From contig CANLGD010000003.1 in the NCBI GenBank assembly GCA_947490145.1, positions 1 through 64,000 of the forward strand: a stretch of 64,000 nucleotides of DNA. Reading direction: 5' to 3'. Source of the stretch: Flavobacteriia bacterium. GTDB taxonomy: Bacteria; Bacteroidota; Bacteroidia; Flavobacteriales_D; Crocinitomicaceae. Both the position numbers and the translations under genes were made by a program. Positions 1-10,078 of this stretch are shown here, piece by piece. Below the pieces are notes generated by a model that made no database searches, was not told the origin of the DNA, and saw only the letters and a list, made by a program, of their open reading frames with translations. Positions within the stretch are counted from its first letter, which is position 1; each line of letters starts with the position of its first letter.

Positions 1-40
1 ACTCTAATATGTAAATTTGTAATCTATAATCAACAATTTT

Positions 41-150
<110 letters not shown>

Positions 151-156
151 TTTTAT

Positions 157-192
157 AAAATCCTTATCATTTTATGATAAGGATTTTTTTTT
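157..192 (+). terminator. Rho-independent terminator after the rRNA operon
   Basis: AAATCCTTATCAT-tttatg-ATAAGGATTT hairpin followed by a T tract. Confidence 0.85.
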
Positions 193-284
193 GCCTTTTT
201 TTGAATGAAAATAGGTCCGAAGGTGCATAAAGTCATATTGTTGTGGAATCCAAAAAAAGACAGCTATTAGCCAATGATTATGAA

Positions 285-1570
285 CAAAACAAATTATGCA
301 TTGTTATTTTAAGAAGCTGTGATTTTCGCATTAAATGATTCAGCTGAAGCATATGTATTTCTATTATCGAAGTAATTTAATATCGTTTGATAATGATTCA
401 TTATTGTTCTTGAGATTGTGATGAAGGATTTAAATCTAGCTTGGCTAACTTTCTTTTGCCACTGAGCAAGTCATTTATATTCGTAGATCTTATCTTTAGT
501 ATTCTCAAATACCCAATTTAGTTTCTGATATAATTCGTTTGCTGCAAGTATGTCTGGATAATGTTCGAAAAGTAGTTTTGCTCTATGTTTATTAATAGCT
601 TTCCAATCTTTTTCTTTTTTATATGAGACCTATCTTCTTCTTTCAAGTAGTTGTTTTATGGTATCTCCATTTTCTAAAATAGTTGGTTGGAATACTTTTT
701 TAGGTTGTTTTGCTTCTTCTATTGAATCTTTTTCTTTATCAATGCTTCAACTTGTGTTGGACACGAAGTTCTTGAGTAGCTTCATTTGCATATTTTTGAA
801 CATGAAATCTAAGTGTCACTAGCACTGTTTTTGGAAAGGCACTTTTTACAATTAAATTCATACTACCCGATCATATCTAAAGTTATTTCTATAAGCCTTT
901 TACGAAGTTTTTATTGTATTTTTTCCAAAACCAAGATTACTTCTTCTGCCTTTGTTCCTTAACAAGGGCGACTATAGCTGCTTTTTTTCCTTTTGCGGCT
1001 ATGGTAGTGATTATTGTGTAAAGTTTTCTATGCGTGAAAGTTATTTCATCAATTAATAAAAATTGTCCACAGTTTTCGGGAAAAATCAACCATTTTTCTG
1101 CATGTTTGAGTAGATTCTAATTTTTAAATTCACTTAATTGATCTTTAAAATAGCGTGGAAAAATTCTACCTTTCACACCATTAAAACCACCAATTGTCTC
1201 ACAGCTAAAGGCTCAGAAGCTACCGACTTCTTTTAAAAAAGAGGCAAACTCAGATGTCATTCGAGTGCCTTTCGATATTAAATTCCAGTTTCCAAATTCA
1301 ACTTTTCCGTTTTGATGATTCAACCACCTTCTTCTCTTTAAGTGCAGAAAAGCGTAATGCACAAGAATGGAGAAATCTTGATTAATAATTTCATCAAAAA
1401 AAACTTTAGAACTATGTTTTATATTACCAAACTCAGATGGTAAAAGACCCTTTTCCTCTAAAAACAAATGTAAATCTTCATCAATTTTTCAAATGCTATC
1501 ACATCAAAATACTCATTCAAAGAATCGGTTAAAAGCAATTTTAATAAATCAATATTTTTTAAAAAATAAT
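285..1570 (-). pseudogene. Decayed ISAon1-like family transposase
   Basis: Minus-strand fragments in several frames: CETIGGFNGVKGRIFPRYFKDQLSEFKN*, HAEKWLIFPENCGQFLLIDEITFTHRKLYTIITTIAAKGKKAAIVALVKEQ, and near the C-terminus ASAESFNAKITAS. Interrupted by stops and frameshifts; only an 84-aa ORF (1213..1467) survives. Confidence 0.75.
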
Positions 1571-1676
1571 CATTTTGGAAACAAAAGTTAAAGACAATCC
1601 TGAATTTACCTCCACAGAAATTTGCTCTGGTATATTAAAATTTTACTTAAACCAGTTTTATTCAAATTATATCAAA

Positions 1677-1707
1677 AAAAACCCAATTCAATATTGAATT
1701 GGGTTTC
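1677..1707 (-). terminator. Terminator downstream of tRNA-Ser
   Basis: Perfect inverted repeat ACCCAATTCAATATTGAATTGGGT followed on the minus strand by T7. Confidence 0.8.
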
Positions 1708-1715
1708 AAATTTTT

Positions 1716-1803
1716 TGGCGGAGAATGTAGGATTCGAACCTACGGTACCTCTCGGTACAACAGTTTTCAAGACTGCCGCAATCGACCACTCTGCCAATTC
1801 TCC
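1716..1803 (-). tRNA. tRNA-Ser (anticodon TGA)
   Basis: Minus strand GGAGAATTGGCAGAGTGGTCGATTGCGGCAGTCTTGAAAACTGTTGTACCGAGAGGTACCGTAGGTTCGAATCCTACATTCTCCGCCA; long variable arm, encoded CCA. Confidence 0.96.
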
Positions 1804-2006
1804 GTGCCAAATGTACTGCTTTTTTCCTTATTGGCAATGGAAAAAGTAAAAAAAAGTAAAAAAAAGTATTTTTTCTGAATATGAAATTTCTTGCGTATTC
1901 ATTTTCATACAGTTAAATCAATTGAATGAACAACAAAATAAATAGCAGAAAGTAAAATTTCGTTTTCTTTAAACAAAATTGTACCTTTACAACTCAATCT
2001 CAAGGT

Positions 2007-3494
2007 ATGAAGAATATTTTTATAGCCGTATTAATTGGTTTTTTTAGCTTCTCAGTTTATTCTCAAAAGAGCAAAACAATAAAAGCTTATTTGGATCACA
2101 AAAATTTTTTCAATCCCGAAATTGGAAATTTTGTTGAAATACATTTACAATTTGTGTCTTATTCCTTGAATTACAAAGCGGTTGAAAATGGTTTGCAAAG
2201 TGAAATAGCAATTCAGTATGTTTTTAAACAAGATGGTGTTGTTGCTAAGTCAGATGCTTACAGATTACAAAGTCCTGTAATGCGAGATAGCATTATTGAA
2301 GATTTTTATGAAATCAAACGAATTGCCTTAAAACCGGGTAAATATTCTCTGGAATTAACTTTAACTGATGTGAATTCCAAAAATGAAAATACGGATAAGT
2401 CAACAATTACAGCTATTCAAGAAATTAATGTGGAAGATTTTTCGTCAAAAATTGCTATTTCAAGTTTGGAAACTGCAGAAATGATGCTACCAATTAAAAA
2501 TGAAATAGATAATTCAAGTGTTTTTGCAAAATCTGGTTATGAGATTATTCCAAGAATTTCAAATTATTATCAAACTCAAGCAACAAAAATTCCAGTGTAT
2601 TTTGAAGTTTATTGCCCCAAAAAGGTTGATGATTCACTAAAAAAAATGGGTTTAAAGCAAACTTTAATTGATGTGAAAACGAAAACTGAAATTGAAAGTT
2701 TTACACGTTTTTCAAAAATTGAAGTTGATGAAGTTCAGCCAATAATTAAACAAGTTGATATTTCAAAACTGAAATCAGGTGAGTATATTTTGGAATATTC
2801 TTTAATAAACAGACAAAACCTAAATGTCGCGACAAGTTCTTATTATTTTGAGCGTTTTAGTGAGGACGAATTTGAAGAAGTTCAAGCTGATAACATTGTT
2901 TTGGATCCAAAATTTCAAGCCTCAATAACGGATGATAGTTTGGATTTTTACATTTCTAGTTTGATTCCAATTTCTAAACCAGCTGAAATGCGCAACATTA
3001 TTGATTTACTTAAAACAAAAGATAATTCGCTGTATAGAAAATACATTCAATCATATTGGGTAAATTCAACAAATGGTTCAAGAACTTACGAATCTTGGAT
3101 GAGTTATAAATTTCAAGTGTTAACTGTAGAAAAATTATTTAGTACTAATTACACTGCTGGTCATGAAACAGATCGTGGAAGAGTTTATCTCCAATATGGG
3201 GCACCAAGTTCAGTAATTACCAGAGAAAATTCTCCTTCAGATTATCCATATGAAATCTGGAGATACGATAAAATTAAAGTTTATTCTCGACGTGGATTTA
3301 TTTTTTATAATCCTGATTTAGTCAATAATACATATAGATTGTTACATTCTGATATGATTGGAGAAGTTCAAAATTACCGTTGGCAGCAACAATTGTCCAA
3401 ACGAACTTCTGTAAATAAAGATATTGATGATCCAAATGATGGAAATAGAGATCATTTTGGTGGAAATAGTGAAGATTTATTTAAACAATATTAG
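2007..3494 (+). CDS. GWxTD domain-containing protein (secreted)
   Basis: Signal peptide; C-terminal DRGRVYLQYGAPSSVITRENSPSDYPYEIWRYD typical of the GWxTD family. Confidence 0.75.
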   Translation: MKNIFIAVLIGFFSFSVYSQKSKTIKAYLDHKNFFNPEIGNFVEIHLQFVSYSLNYKAVENGLQSEIAIQYVFKQDGVVAKSDAYRLQSPVMRDSIIEDFYEIKRIALKPGKYSLELTLTDVNSKNENTDKSTITAIQEINVEDFSSKIAISSLETAEMMLPIKNEIDNSSVFAKSGYEIIPRISNYYQTQATKIPVYFEVYCPKKVDDSLKKMGLKQTLIDVKTKTEIESFTRFSKIEVDEVQPIIKQVDISKLKSGEYILEYSLINRQNLNVATSSYYFERFSEDEFEEVQADNIVLDPKFQASITDDSLDFYISSLIPISKPAEMRNIIDLLKTKDNSLYRKYIQSYWVNSTNGSRTYESWMSYKFQVLTVEKLFSTNYTAGHETDRGRVYLQYGAPSSVITRENSPSDYPYEIWRYDKIKVYSRRGFIFYNPDLVNNTYRLLHSDMIGEVQNYRWQQQLSKRTSVNKDIDDPNDGNRDHFGGNSEDLFKQY

Positions 3495-3499
3495 AATTT

Positions 3500-4522
3500 T
3501 TGAAAAATCTTGCCATAGTAATATTAAATTGGAACGGTAAACAATTTTTGAGTGATTTTTTACCAACTTTAATTAAATTTAGTTCCGAAGCTCGCATCAT
3601 TTTAGCTGATAACGCTTCATGTGATGATTCAGTTGGATTTGTAAAAGTAAATTTTCCAAATGTTGAAATTGTTTTAAATCAACAAAATGATGGTTTTGCA
3701 AAGGGTTATAACGATGCTTTAAAACAAATTGATTCTGAATTTTTTTTACTGATAAATAGCGATGTTGAAGTGACAGAAAATTGGTTAAATCCACTTTTTG
3801 AAGCTATGTCTGATATAAATATTGCTGCAGTTCAACCAAAAATTTTATCTTTTTATTCCAACAATAAATTTGAACATGCTGGTGCTTCTGGTGGCTTTAT
3901 GGATAAAAATTATTACCCATTTTGCAGAGGTAGAATTTTTGGTGAAACAGAAATCGATGCTAACCAATACAATGGTGAAACAGAAGTTTTTTGGACATCT
4001 GGTGCGTGTATGTTAATTCGTTCAGAAATTTTTAATCAATTAAATGGTTTTGACGAAGATTTTTTTGCTCACATGGAGGAGATTGATTTGTGTTGGAGAA
4101 TTAAACGCCTTGGACACTGTTTAAAAGTTATTCCAAATTCTCTTGTTTATCACGTTGGAGGAGGAACATTAAATTATGAATCGCCGCGAAAAATCTACCT
4201 TAATTTTAGAAATAGCCTTTTTATGATTACAAAAAATCATCAAGGAATTTTGATTTTAAAATTGATGTATCGCATGATTTTAGACGGAATTGCTGCTCTT
4301 CAATTTCTCGCCAAAGGAAAATTTAAGTTTTTTTATGCCGTTTTGAGAGCGCATGGAAGTTTTTACATATTGTTCCCGAAAATGATTCAAAAAAGAAAAT
4401 CGTTTAATCCCAAAAAGGAACTTTTTAATAAAATTGGATTTTATAAAGGAAGTATTTTGTGGGCGTTTTATTTTAAAAAGATTAAAACTTTCTCTAAGCT
4501 AAATATGAGACTTTTTAACTAG
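3500..4522 (+). CDS. Glycosyltransferase family 2
   Basis: AIVILNWNGKQFLSDFLPTL...LADNASCDDS...LLINSDVEV; TTG start. Confidence 0.9.
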   Translation: MKNLAIVILNWNGKQFLSDFLPTLIKFSSEARIILADNASCDDSVGFVKVNFPNVEIVLNQQNDGFAKGYNDALKQIDSEFFLLINSDVEVTENWLNPLFEAMSDINIAAVQPKILSFYSNNKFEHAGASGGFMDKNYYPFCRGRIFGETEIDANQYNGETEVFWTSGACMLIRSEIFNQLNGFDEDFFAHMEEIDLCWRIKRLGHCLKVIPNSLVYHVGGGTLNYESPRKIYLNFRNSLFMITKNHQGILILKLMYRMILDGIAALQFLAKGKFKFFYAVLRAHGSFYILFPKMIQKRKSFNPKKELFNKIGFYKGSILWAFYFKKIKTFSKLNMRLFN

Positions 4523-4657
4523 AGTTATGAATTATGAACGATGAGTTATGAGTTTTTGTTAAAATTAAATTTTCCTAAAAACAGAAATTCTAAATTATCA
4601 ATTCTTAATTTTAAACTTTCACAACATTCGTAATTCATAACTCATCACTCATAACTC
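4522..4657. repeat. Inverted pair of degenerate heptamer arrays between convergent genes
   Basis: GAGTTAT-GAATTAT-GAACGAT-GAGTTAT-GAG (4522..4552) and the complementary ATTCATA-ACTCATC-ACTCATA-ACTC (about 4632..4657). Confidence 0.7.
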
Positions 4658-4659
4658 TT

Positions 4660-5133
4660 TCAGTATTCAATTTTATCTTGCTTTTCGCTCCATTCTTTAA
4701 AAACAACTAGCGCTTCGTCGTTTAATAAATGTTCACATTTTAATTTTCTGTCAGAAAGGGAAAGTTCGATTTCTTCGTAGATAAATTGATCGTCAAAGCC
4801 AATGTTTGCAGCATCAACTTTCGTGTTTGCATAATACATTTTTTCTGGTCTTGCCCAATAAATTGCACCCAAACACATTGGACACGGTTCACAACTTGTA
4901 TATATTTCACATCCATCTAATTGAAAAGTTCCTAATTCTTTGCATGCTTCACGGATTGCCACCACTTCTGCATGCGCAGTTGGATCATTTGATGAAGTAA
5001 CTTGATTGAAACCTCTAGCAATGATTTTTCCATCTTTAACAATTACTGCTCCAAACGGACCACCTTTACCAGAACGAATATTTTCTAATGAGAGGCGAAT
5101 TGCTTCACGCATGAAATCTTCTTTTTGTGCCAT
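4660..5133 (-). CDS. Nucleoside/guanine deaminase (CMP/dCMP deaminase fold)
   Basis: HAEVVAIREA and CEPCPMCLGAIYWAR zinc motifs; GuaD-like GGPFGAVIVKDGK; divergent from the xdh genes. Confidence 0.88.
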   Translation of the reverse strand: MAQKEDFMREAIRLSLENIRSGKGGPFGAVIVKDGKIIARGFNQVTSSNDPTAHAEVVAIREACKELGTFQLDGCEIYTSCEPCPMCLGAIYWARPEKMYYANTKVDAANIGFDDQFIYEEIELSLSDRKLKCEHLLNDEALVVFKEWSEKQDKIEY

Positions 5134-5284
5134 ATTTTTCTGTTTTTAACTTGACTTTTTTTGTAAAAGTAAGGTTATTTTTTTGAAAAATATTCAATTC
5201 AAAAAACTTTTGTTTTAATTCTTAAAACTAAATCGATTAGGGTGAAAAAATGTTTAAACTTTCCAAAAAGCTTAAGTTTTTCAT

Positions 5285-5292
5285 TATATTTG
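5285..5292 (+). promoter_or_regulatory. Putative Bacteroidota -7 element for xdhC
   Basis: TATATTTG matches TAnnTTTG, about 27 nt upstream of a TTG start. Confidence 0.5.
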
Positions 5293-5318
5293 TATCAATA
5301 CAATATGTAAACTCAACT

Positions 5319-6074
5319 TTGAAAGATTTATACAACACACTTATTAATATCGAAAATAGCAATCAAAAAGCCGTTTTGTGCACTGTTGTTTCATCAAAAG
5401 GTTCAACTCCGAGAAAAATGGGGTCTAAAATGATTGTTTTTGAGAATGAAACAATTTTCGGTTCAATTGGTGGAGGCGCTTTAGAAAAAAAAATAACTGA
5501 GCAAGCTATTGAAGTATTGAAAACTAAAAAACCGCAACTTGTTTCACATAATTTAGTAAAAGATTTAGAAATGTGTTGTGGCGGAACGGTTGAATTATTT
5601 TTAGAGCCTATTATGAATAAAAAAAAAGTACATATTTTTGGTGCAGGTCACATCGGAAAATCCTTAGCAAAATTTGCTGTTGAGCTCGACTTTTTGGTTA
5701 CGTTAATTGATGATAGGATTGATGCTTTTGAAAATTTTGACATCGAATGTTGTAAAATAAATGAACATCATTCCTTAGCAATAGAAAAATTAAATTTTGA
5801 TGAAAATACTTTTTGTGTTATTTTGACACATGATCACGCTTATGATAGAGAAATTTTAGCATTGTGTGCAAAAAAGAAAAATGCGTACATCGGAATGGTT
5901 GGTAGTGAAAGAAAAGTTGAAATTGCTAAAAAGACTCTACTTTCTTCAAATTTAATAACTCAAACCGAAATTGAAAATGTAGATATGCCTATTGGAAAAA
6001 AAATTAAAGCAATTACTCCTGAAGAAATTGCAATTAGTATTTTGGCGAAATTAATAGAACAACGAAATGAATAA
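5319..6074 (+). CDS. xdhC: XdhC/CoxI family protein
   Basis: CTVVSSKGSTPRKMGSKMIV..GSIGGGALEK...HIFGAGHIGKSLAKFA...GMVGSERKV...PIGKKIKAITPEEIAISI. The ORF track starts at 5250; TTG 5319 is preferred. Confidence 0.85.
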   Translation: MKDLYNTLINIENSNQKAVLCTVVSSKGSTPRKMGSKMIVFENETIFGSIGGGALEKKITEQAIEVLKTKKPQLVSHNLVKDLEMCCGGTVELFLEPIMNKKKVHIFGAGHIGKSLAKFAVELDFLVTLIDDRIDAFENFDIECCKINEHHSLAIEKLNFDENTFCVILTHDHAYDREILALCAKKKNAYIGMVGSERKVEIAKKTLLSSNLITQTEIENVDMPIGKKIKAITPEEIAISILAKLIEQRNE

Positions 6075-6084
6075 ACTAGGAATA

Positions 6085-6132
6085 CAGATTACTTCGCTTT
6101 CAAGAAAATCATTTTGAAAGTGAAGCAATCTG
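6085..6132. repeat. Intergenic hairpin between xdhC and xdhA
   Basis: CAGATTACTTCGCTTTCAA / TTGAAAGTGAAGCAATCTG imperfect inverted repeat. Confidence 0.6.
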
Positions 6133-6179
6133 TAATCTGCCAATTTGTAATCTGCAATCACATTTAAAAATAAGAAAAA

Positions 6180-7622
6180 ATGCAAGATAAAATCACCTAT
6201 ATTTTAGACGGTAAAATTGAAACGATCGAATTTAACCAAGAAAATAAACCTACGAATACTGTTCTTAATTACTTGCGCAAAACCCCTTGTCATAAAGGAG
6301 TAAAAGAAGGTTGTGCTGAAGGAGATTGCGGCGCATGCACAGTTGTTTTAACCGAATTAAATCAAGATAACAAACTTCTATACAAAGCAATCGATTCGTG
6401 CTTGGTTTTTTTGCCGATGTTACAAGGAAAACAATTGATTACTGTTGAAAATTTAGCTTCTAAAAATGGTGACGAAGAGAATTTACATCCAGTTCAAGAT
6501 GCTTTGGTTAAAGCAAATGGAAGTCAATGTGGGTTTTGTACTCCAGGAATTGTGATGTCGATGTTTTCGCTTTACAAAAATGAAAATAATCCATCGAAGG
6601 AGCGAGTTGAAGATTCTTTAACTGGAAATTTATGTCGCTGTACAGGTTACAAACCGATTATTGAAGCAACAATTCAATCTTGTGTGAATAATGGAGCAGA
6701 TCATTTTTCTACAGATGAAAAAAAGATTGCAGAAATGCTACTCGAAATCAAAAATTCAAGTGAATCAATTGAAATAAAAACAGAAAATCAACAATATTTT
6801 CAACCTTTAACAAAAATCGAAGCGTTGAATTTAAAAGAAAAATATGTTGATGCAATTGTTACAAATGGCGCTACAGATGTTGCACTGCGCGTAACGAAAA
6901 GACACGAATTATTGACACAGATTATCGATTTATCCCATGTTCAAGAACTGAAAAAGAATGTAATTTCAGAATATCTGATAAAATTTGGAGCTGGAACTTC
7001 TCTTGAAGATGTAAAACAAATTTCTCAAAAAGAATTACCTGCTTTACATGATTTATTGGCTGTTTTTGGATCTAAACAAATTCGTGAAATTGGTACAATT
7101 GGAGGAAATATTGGTTCGAGTTCACCAATTAGTGATACTTTGCCTTTACTCATGGTTTACAATGCGGAAATAAAATTACAAGACGCCAAATCAGATCGTA
7201 TCGTAAACATGAATGATTACGTAATTACTTACAGACAAACTGCGAAAAAACCGAATGAATTAATCACAAAAATTATCATTCCACGGCCAAATCCAAAAGC
7301 TCAAATTAAATTTTACAAAATTTCAAAACGAAAAGATTTAGATATTTCAACAGCAAGTGCTGCATTTTTACTTTTGTTGAATGGAAATTTGGTTGAAGAA
7401 ATTAAAATAGCCTACGGTGGAATGGCTGCAGTTACAAAAAGAGTAATCAAGGCTGAGAATTTTTTAATCGGAAAACCTTGGGACAGAAACATTATTGAAC
7501 AAGCAATGGAAATAATTGGAGCAGAATTTACGCCACTTTCAGACGCACGTTCAGGAGCAGAATTTAGAACAATAGTTTCCAAAAATCTACTATTAAAATT
7601 CTGGAACGAAACTCAGATTTAA
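6180..7622 (+). CDS. xdhA: Xanthine dehydrogenase small subunit (2Fe-2S + FAD)
   Basis: GCAEGDCGACTVVL; CGFCTPGIVMSM; GNLCRCTGYKPI; FAD domain GTIGGNIGSSSPISD. Confidence 0.93.
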   Translation: MQDKITYILDGKIETIEFNQENKPTNTVLNYLRKTPCHKGVKEGCAEGDCGACTVVLTELNQDNKLLYKAIDSCLVFLPMLQGKQLITVENLASKNGDEENLHPVQDALVKANGSQCGFCTPGIVMSMFSLYKNENNPSKERVEDSLTGNLCRCTGYKPIIEATIQSCVNNGADHFSTDEKKIAEMLLEIKNSSESIEIKTENQQYFQPLTKIEALNLKEKYVDAIVTNGATDVALRVTKRHELLTQIIDLSHVQELKKNVISEYLIKFGAGTSLEDVKQISQKELPALHDLLAVFGSKQIREIGTIGGNIGSSSPISDTLPLLMVYNAEIKLQDAKSDRIVNMNDYVITYRQTAKKPNELITKIIIPRPNPKAQIKFYKISKRKDLDISTASAAFLLLLNGNLVEEIKIAYGGMAAVTKRVIKAENFLIGKPWDRNIIEQAMEIIGAEFTPLSDARSGAEFRTIVSKNLLLKFWNETQI

Positions 7623-7679
7623 TTTTATTGAAGTTAGCCTATTCCTATTAAAATTCATTTTTCTACTTTATTATAAAAT

Positions 7680-9989
7680 ATGAAATTATCTAATTCATTT
7701 CCTCACGATAGCGCGAAAAAACACGTAAGCGGACAGTCAATTTACATTGATGATATGCAAATAAATGCTCAATTATTGCATGGAAAAGTTGTTTACAGCA
7801 AGCAGGCACACGCAAAAATTACAGCAATTGATTTTAGCGAAGCAAAAAAGCTGAAAGGTGTTCACGCTATTTTGACTTACAAAGATATTCCTGGTGAAAA
7901 TCAAATGGGTCCTGTGATTCACGATGAACCTTGTTTAGCTGAAAATGAAGTAATTTGCGTTGGTCAAGCGATTGTTTTGATTGCTGCTGAATCGGAAGAA
8001 ATTGCTCTTGAAGCAGAAAAATTAATTCAAATTTCTTACGAACCTTTGGAAGCAATTTTGGATTTACGCACTGCGATTGAAAAAAATGCACTTCTAGGTG
8101 CACCAAGAACGATGCAAAGAGGTGATGTTGTTTCAGGATTGAAAAATTCGAAACACATTATAAAAGGTGAATTAGAGACTGGTGCGCAAGAACATTGGTA
8201 TTTGGAAACTCACATTTGTCTTTCTATTCCGGGGGAAGGAAACGAAATGACAGCTTACAGCGGAACGCAACATCCATCAGAAACGCAGGCAATAATTTCA
8301 GAAGTATTGGGAATTCCAAAAAATGAAGTTGTTGTTGAAATTAGAAGAATGGGCGGAGCTTTTGGTGGAAAAGAAACGCAAGCAAATTGGTTAGCTGCTT
8401 GGAGTTCTTTGTTAGCTAGAGCTACAAAAAGACCCGTAAAATTGCGTTTATTCCGCGATGATGATCAAATTATGACAGGGAAGCGTCATCCATATTTGAT
8501 TGATTATGTAGTTGGTTTTGATAATAATGGAAAAATTTCAGCATTGAATGTTACACAAAATGCTGACGGAGGTTGTGTGACAGATTTGAGTTTCGCCATT
8601 TTAGAAAGAGCCATGCTGCATGCTGATAATGCCTATTTTATCCCAGATATTTTGGTAACTGGAAAGGCATATAAAACAAATCTACCTTCAAATACAGCAT
8701 TCAGAGGTTTTGGTGGACCGCAAGGAGTTGCTGGAATTGAAAGCATTATGGACAAAATTGCTCGTTTTCTGAAAAAAGATGCTGCTGAAGTACGTAAAAT
8801 AAATTTTTATGGAATCGATAAAGATAATATTACTCATTATGGTCAGGAAGTTGAATTGAATAGAATTCATTTGATTTATGATCAATTAATGGAGTCGTCA
8901 GATTATAAAAATCGTCGTTTGGCAATTAATGAATTTAATGCTAAAAATGAATTTTATAAAAAAGGATTAGCAATGACTCCAGTGAAATTCGGGATTTCGT
9001 TCACCACAACGTTTTTAAATCAGGCTGGATCTTTGGTTCACGTTTATACGGATGGAACAGTTTTGGTAAACCATGGAGGAACAGAAATGGGACAAGGTTT
9101 GAATACTAAAATAACTCAAATTGCAGCTTTAGAACTTGGAATTGATTTTGACAAAATTAAAGTGAATGCAACAAATACTTCTAAAGTTGCAAATACTTCT
9201 GCAACAGCGGCTTCTGCAGGAACAGATTTGAATGGAATGGCTGTAAAAGTTGCTATTGACAGCATCAAAAAGAATTTGTCAGATTTTTTAGCAAGTCATT
9301 TCAACAAAGAAAATTCAGATGAAAAATCAAAAGCGGAAAATATTATTTTTCAGAACAATGAAATCATCGATTCAAAAAATAGCGATCGAAAAATTGCCTT
9401 TGCTCAAGCAGCACAATTAGGATATTTGAATCAAATTCATTTGAGTGCAAACGGTTTTTACAAAACACCAAATATCGGTTGGGACAAAGCAACTGGTTGG
9501 GGAAAACCTTTTAATTATTACGCTTATGGAATGTGTGTAAGTGAAGTTTTATTGGACACTTTAACAGGATTTTACAAAAATTTAAGAACAGATATTTTAC
9601 ATGATTGTGGAGATTCAATCAACGATGGATTGGATATCGGGCAAGTGGAAGGAGCTTATATTCAAGGGGTTGGCTGGTGTACTACCGAAGAATGCAAACG
9701 CAATGCCAAAGGAGAATTATTGAATCATTCACCAGATACTTACAAAATTCCTTCTGTTCAAGATATTCCAATGGATTTTAGAACAAGTTTATTGCAAAAT
9801 GTACCAAATCCTAATGCGATTCGTAAAAGTAAAGCTGTTGCAGAACCACCATTTATGCACGGGTTAGCAACTTGGCTGGCGATTAAAGATGCCGTGTCAG
9901 CAGTAAGAAATCATGAATTTGAACCAGAATTTAAAATTCCTGCAACAAATGAAGTTATTTTATTGAGTATTGAAAAGTTGAGGAAATAA
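7680..9989 (+). CDS. xdhB: Xanthine dehydrogenase molybdopterin-binding subunit
   Basis: GGAFGGKETQ; TAFRGFGGPQG; HGGTEMGQGLNTKI; KAVAEPPFMHG. Confidence 0.93.
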   Translation: MKLSNSFPHDSAKKHVSGQSIYIDDMQINAQLLHGKVVYSKQAHAKITAIDFSEAKKLKGVHAILTYKDIPGENQMGPVIHDEPCLAENEVICVGQAIVLIAAESEEIALEAEKLIQISYEPLEAILDLRTAIEKNALLGAPRTMQRGDVVSGLKNSKHIIKGELETGAQEHWYLETHICLSIPGEGNEMTAYSGTQHPSETQAIISEVLGIPKNEVVVEIRRMGGAFGGKETQANWLAAWSSLLARATKRPVKLRLFRDDDQIMTGKRHPYLIDYVVGFDNNGKISALNVTQNADGGCVTDLSFAILERAMLHADNAYFIPDILVTGKAYKTNLPSNTAFRGFGGPQGVAGIESIMDKIARFLKKDAAEVRKINFYGIDKDNITHYGQEVELNRIHLIYDQLMESSDYKNRRLAINEFNAKNEFYKKGLAMTPVKFGISFTTTFLNQAGSLVHVYTDGTVLVNHGGTEMGQGLNTKITQIAALELGIDFDKIKVNATNTSKVANTSATAASAGTDLNGMAVKVAIDSIKKNLSDFLASHFNKENSDEKSKAENIIFQNNEIIDSKNSDRKIAFAQAAQLGYLNQIHLSANGFYKTPNIGWDKATGWGKPFNYYAYGMCVSEVLLDTLTGFYKNLRTDILHDCGDSINDGLDIGQVEGAYIQGVGWCTTEECKRNAKGELLNHSPDTYKIPSVQDIPMDFRTSLLQNVPNPNAIRKSKAVAEPPFMHGLATWLAIKDAVSAVRNHEFEPEFKIPATNEVILLSIEKLRK

Positions 9990-10009
9990 TTATTCTAAAG
10001 TATAAAAAG

Positions 10010-10058
10010 AAAAAAGCTGAAAGCAAAAAAGAACAAATTCTCTTTACTTTCAGCTTAA
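10010..10058. terminator. Bidirectional hairpin between convergent xdhB and phosphohexomutase
   Basis: AAGCTGAAAG...CTTTCAGCTT. Confidence 0.6.
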
Positions 10059-10078
10059 TGTCTGCTATAAACGATTGT

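Noticed and set aside
1622-1849. 75-aa plus-strand ORF
   Set aside because: Runs antisense through tRNA-Ser and its terminator; product NVGFEPTVPLGTTVFKTAAIDHSANS is a typical tRNA-derived spurious ORF.
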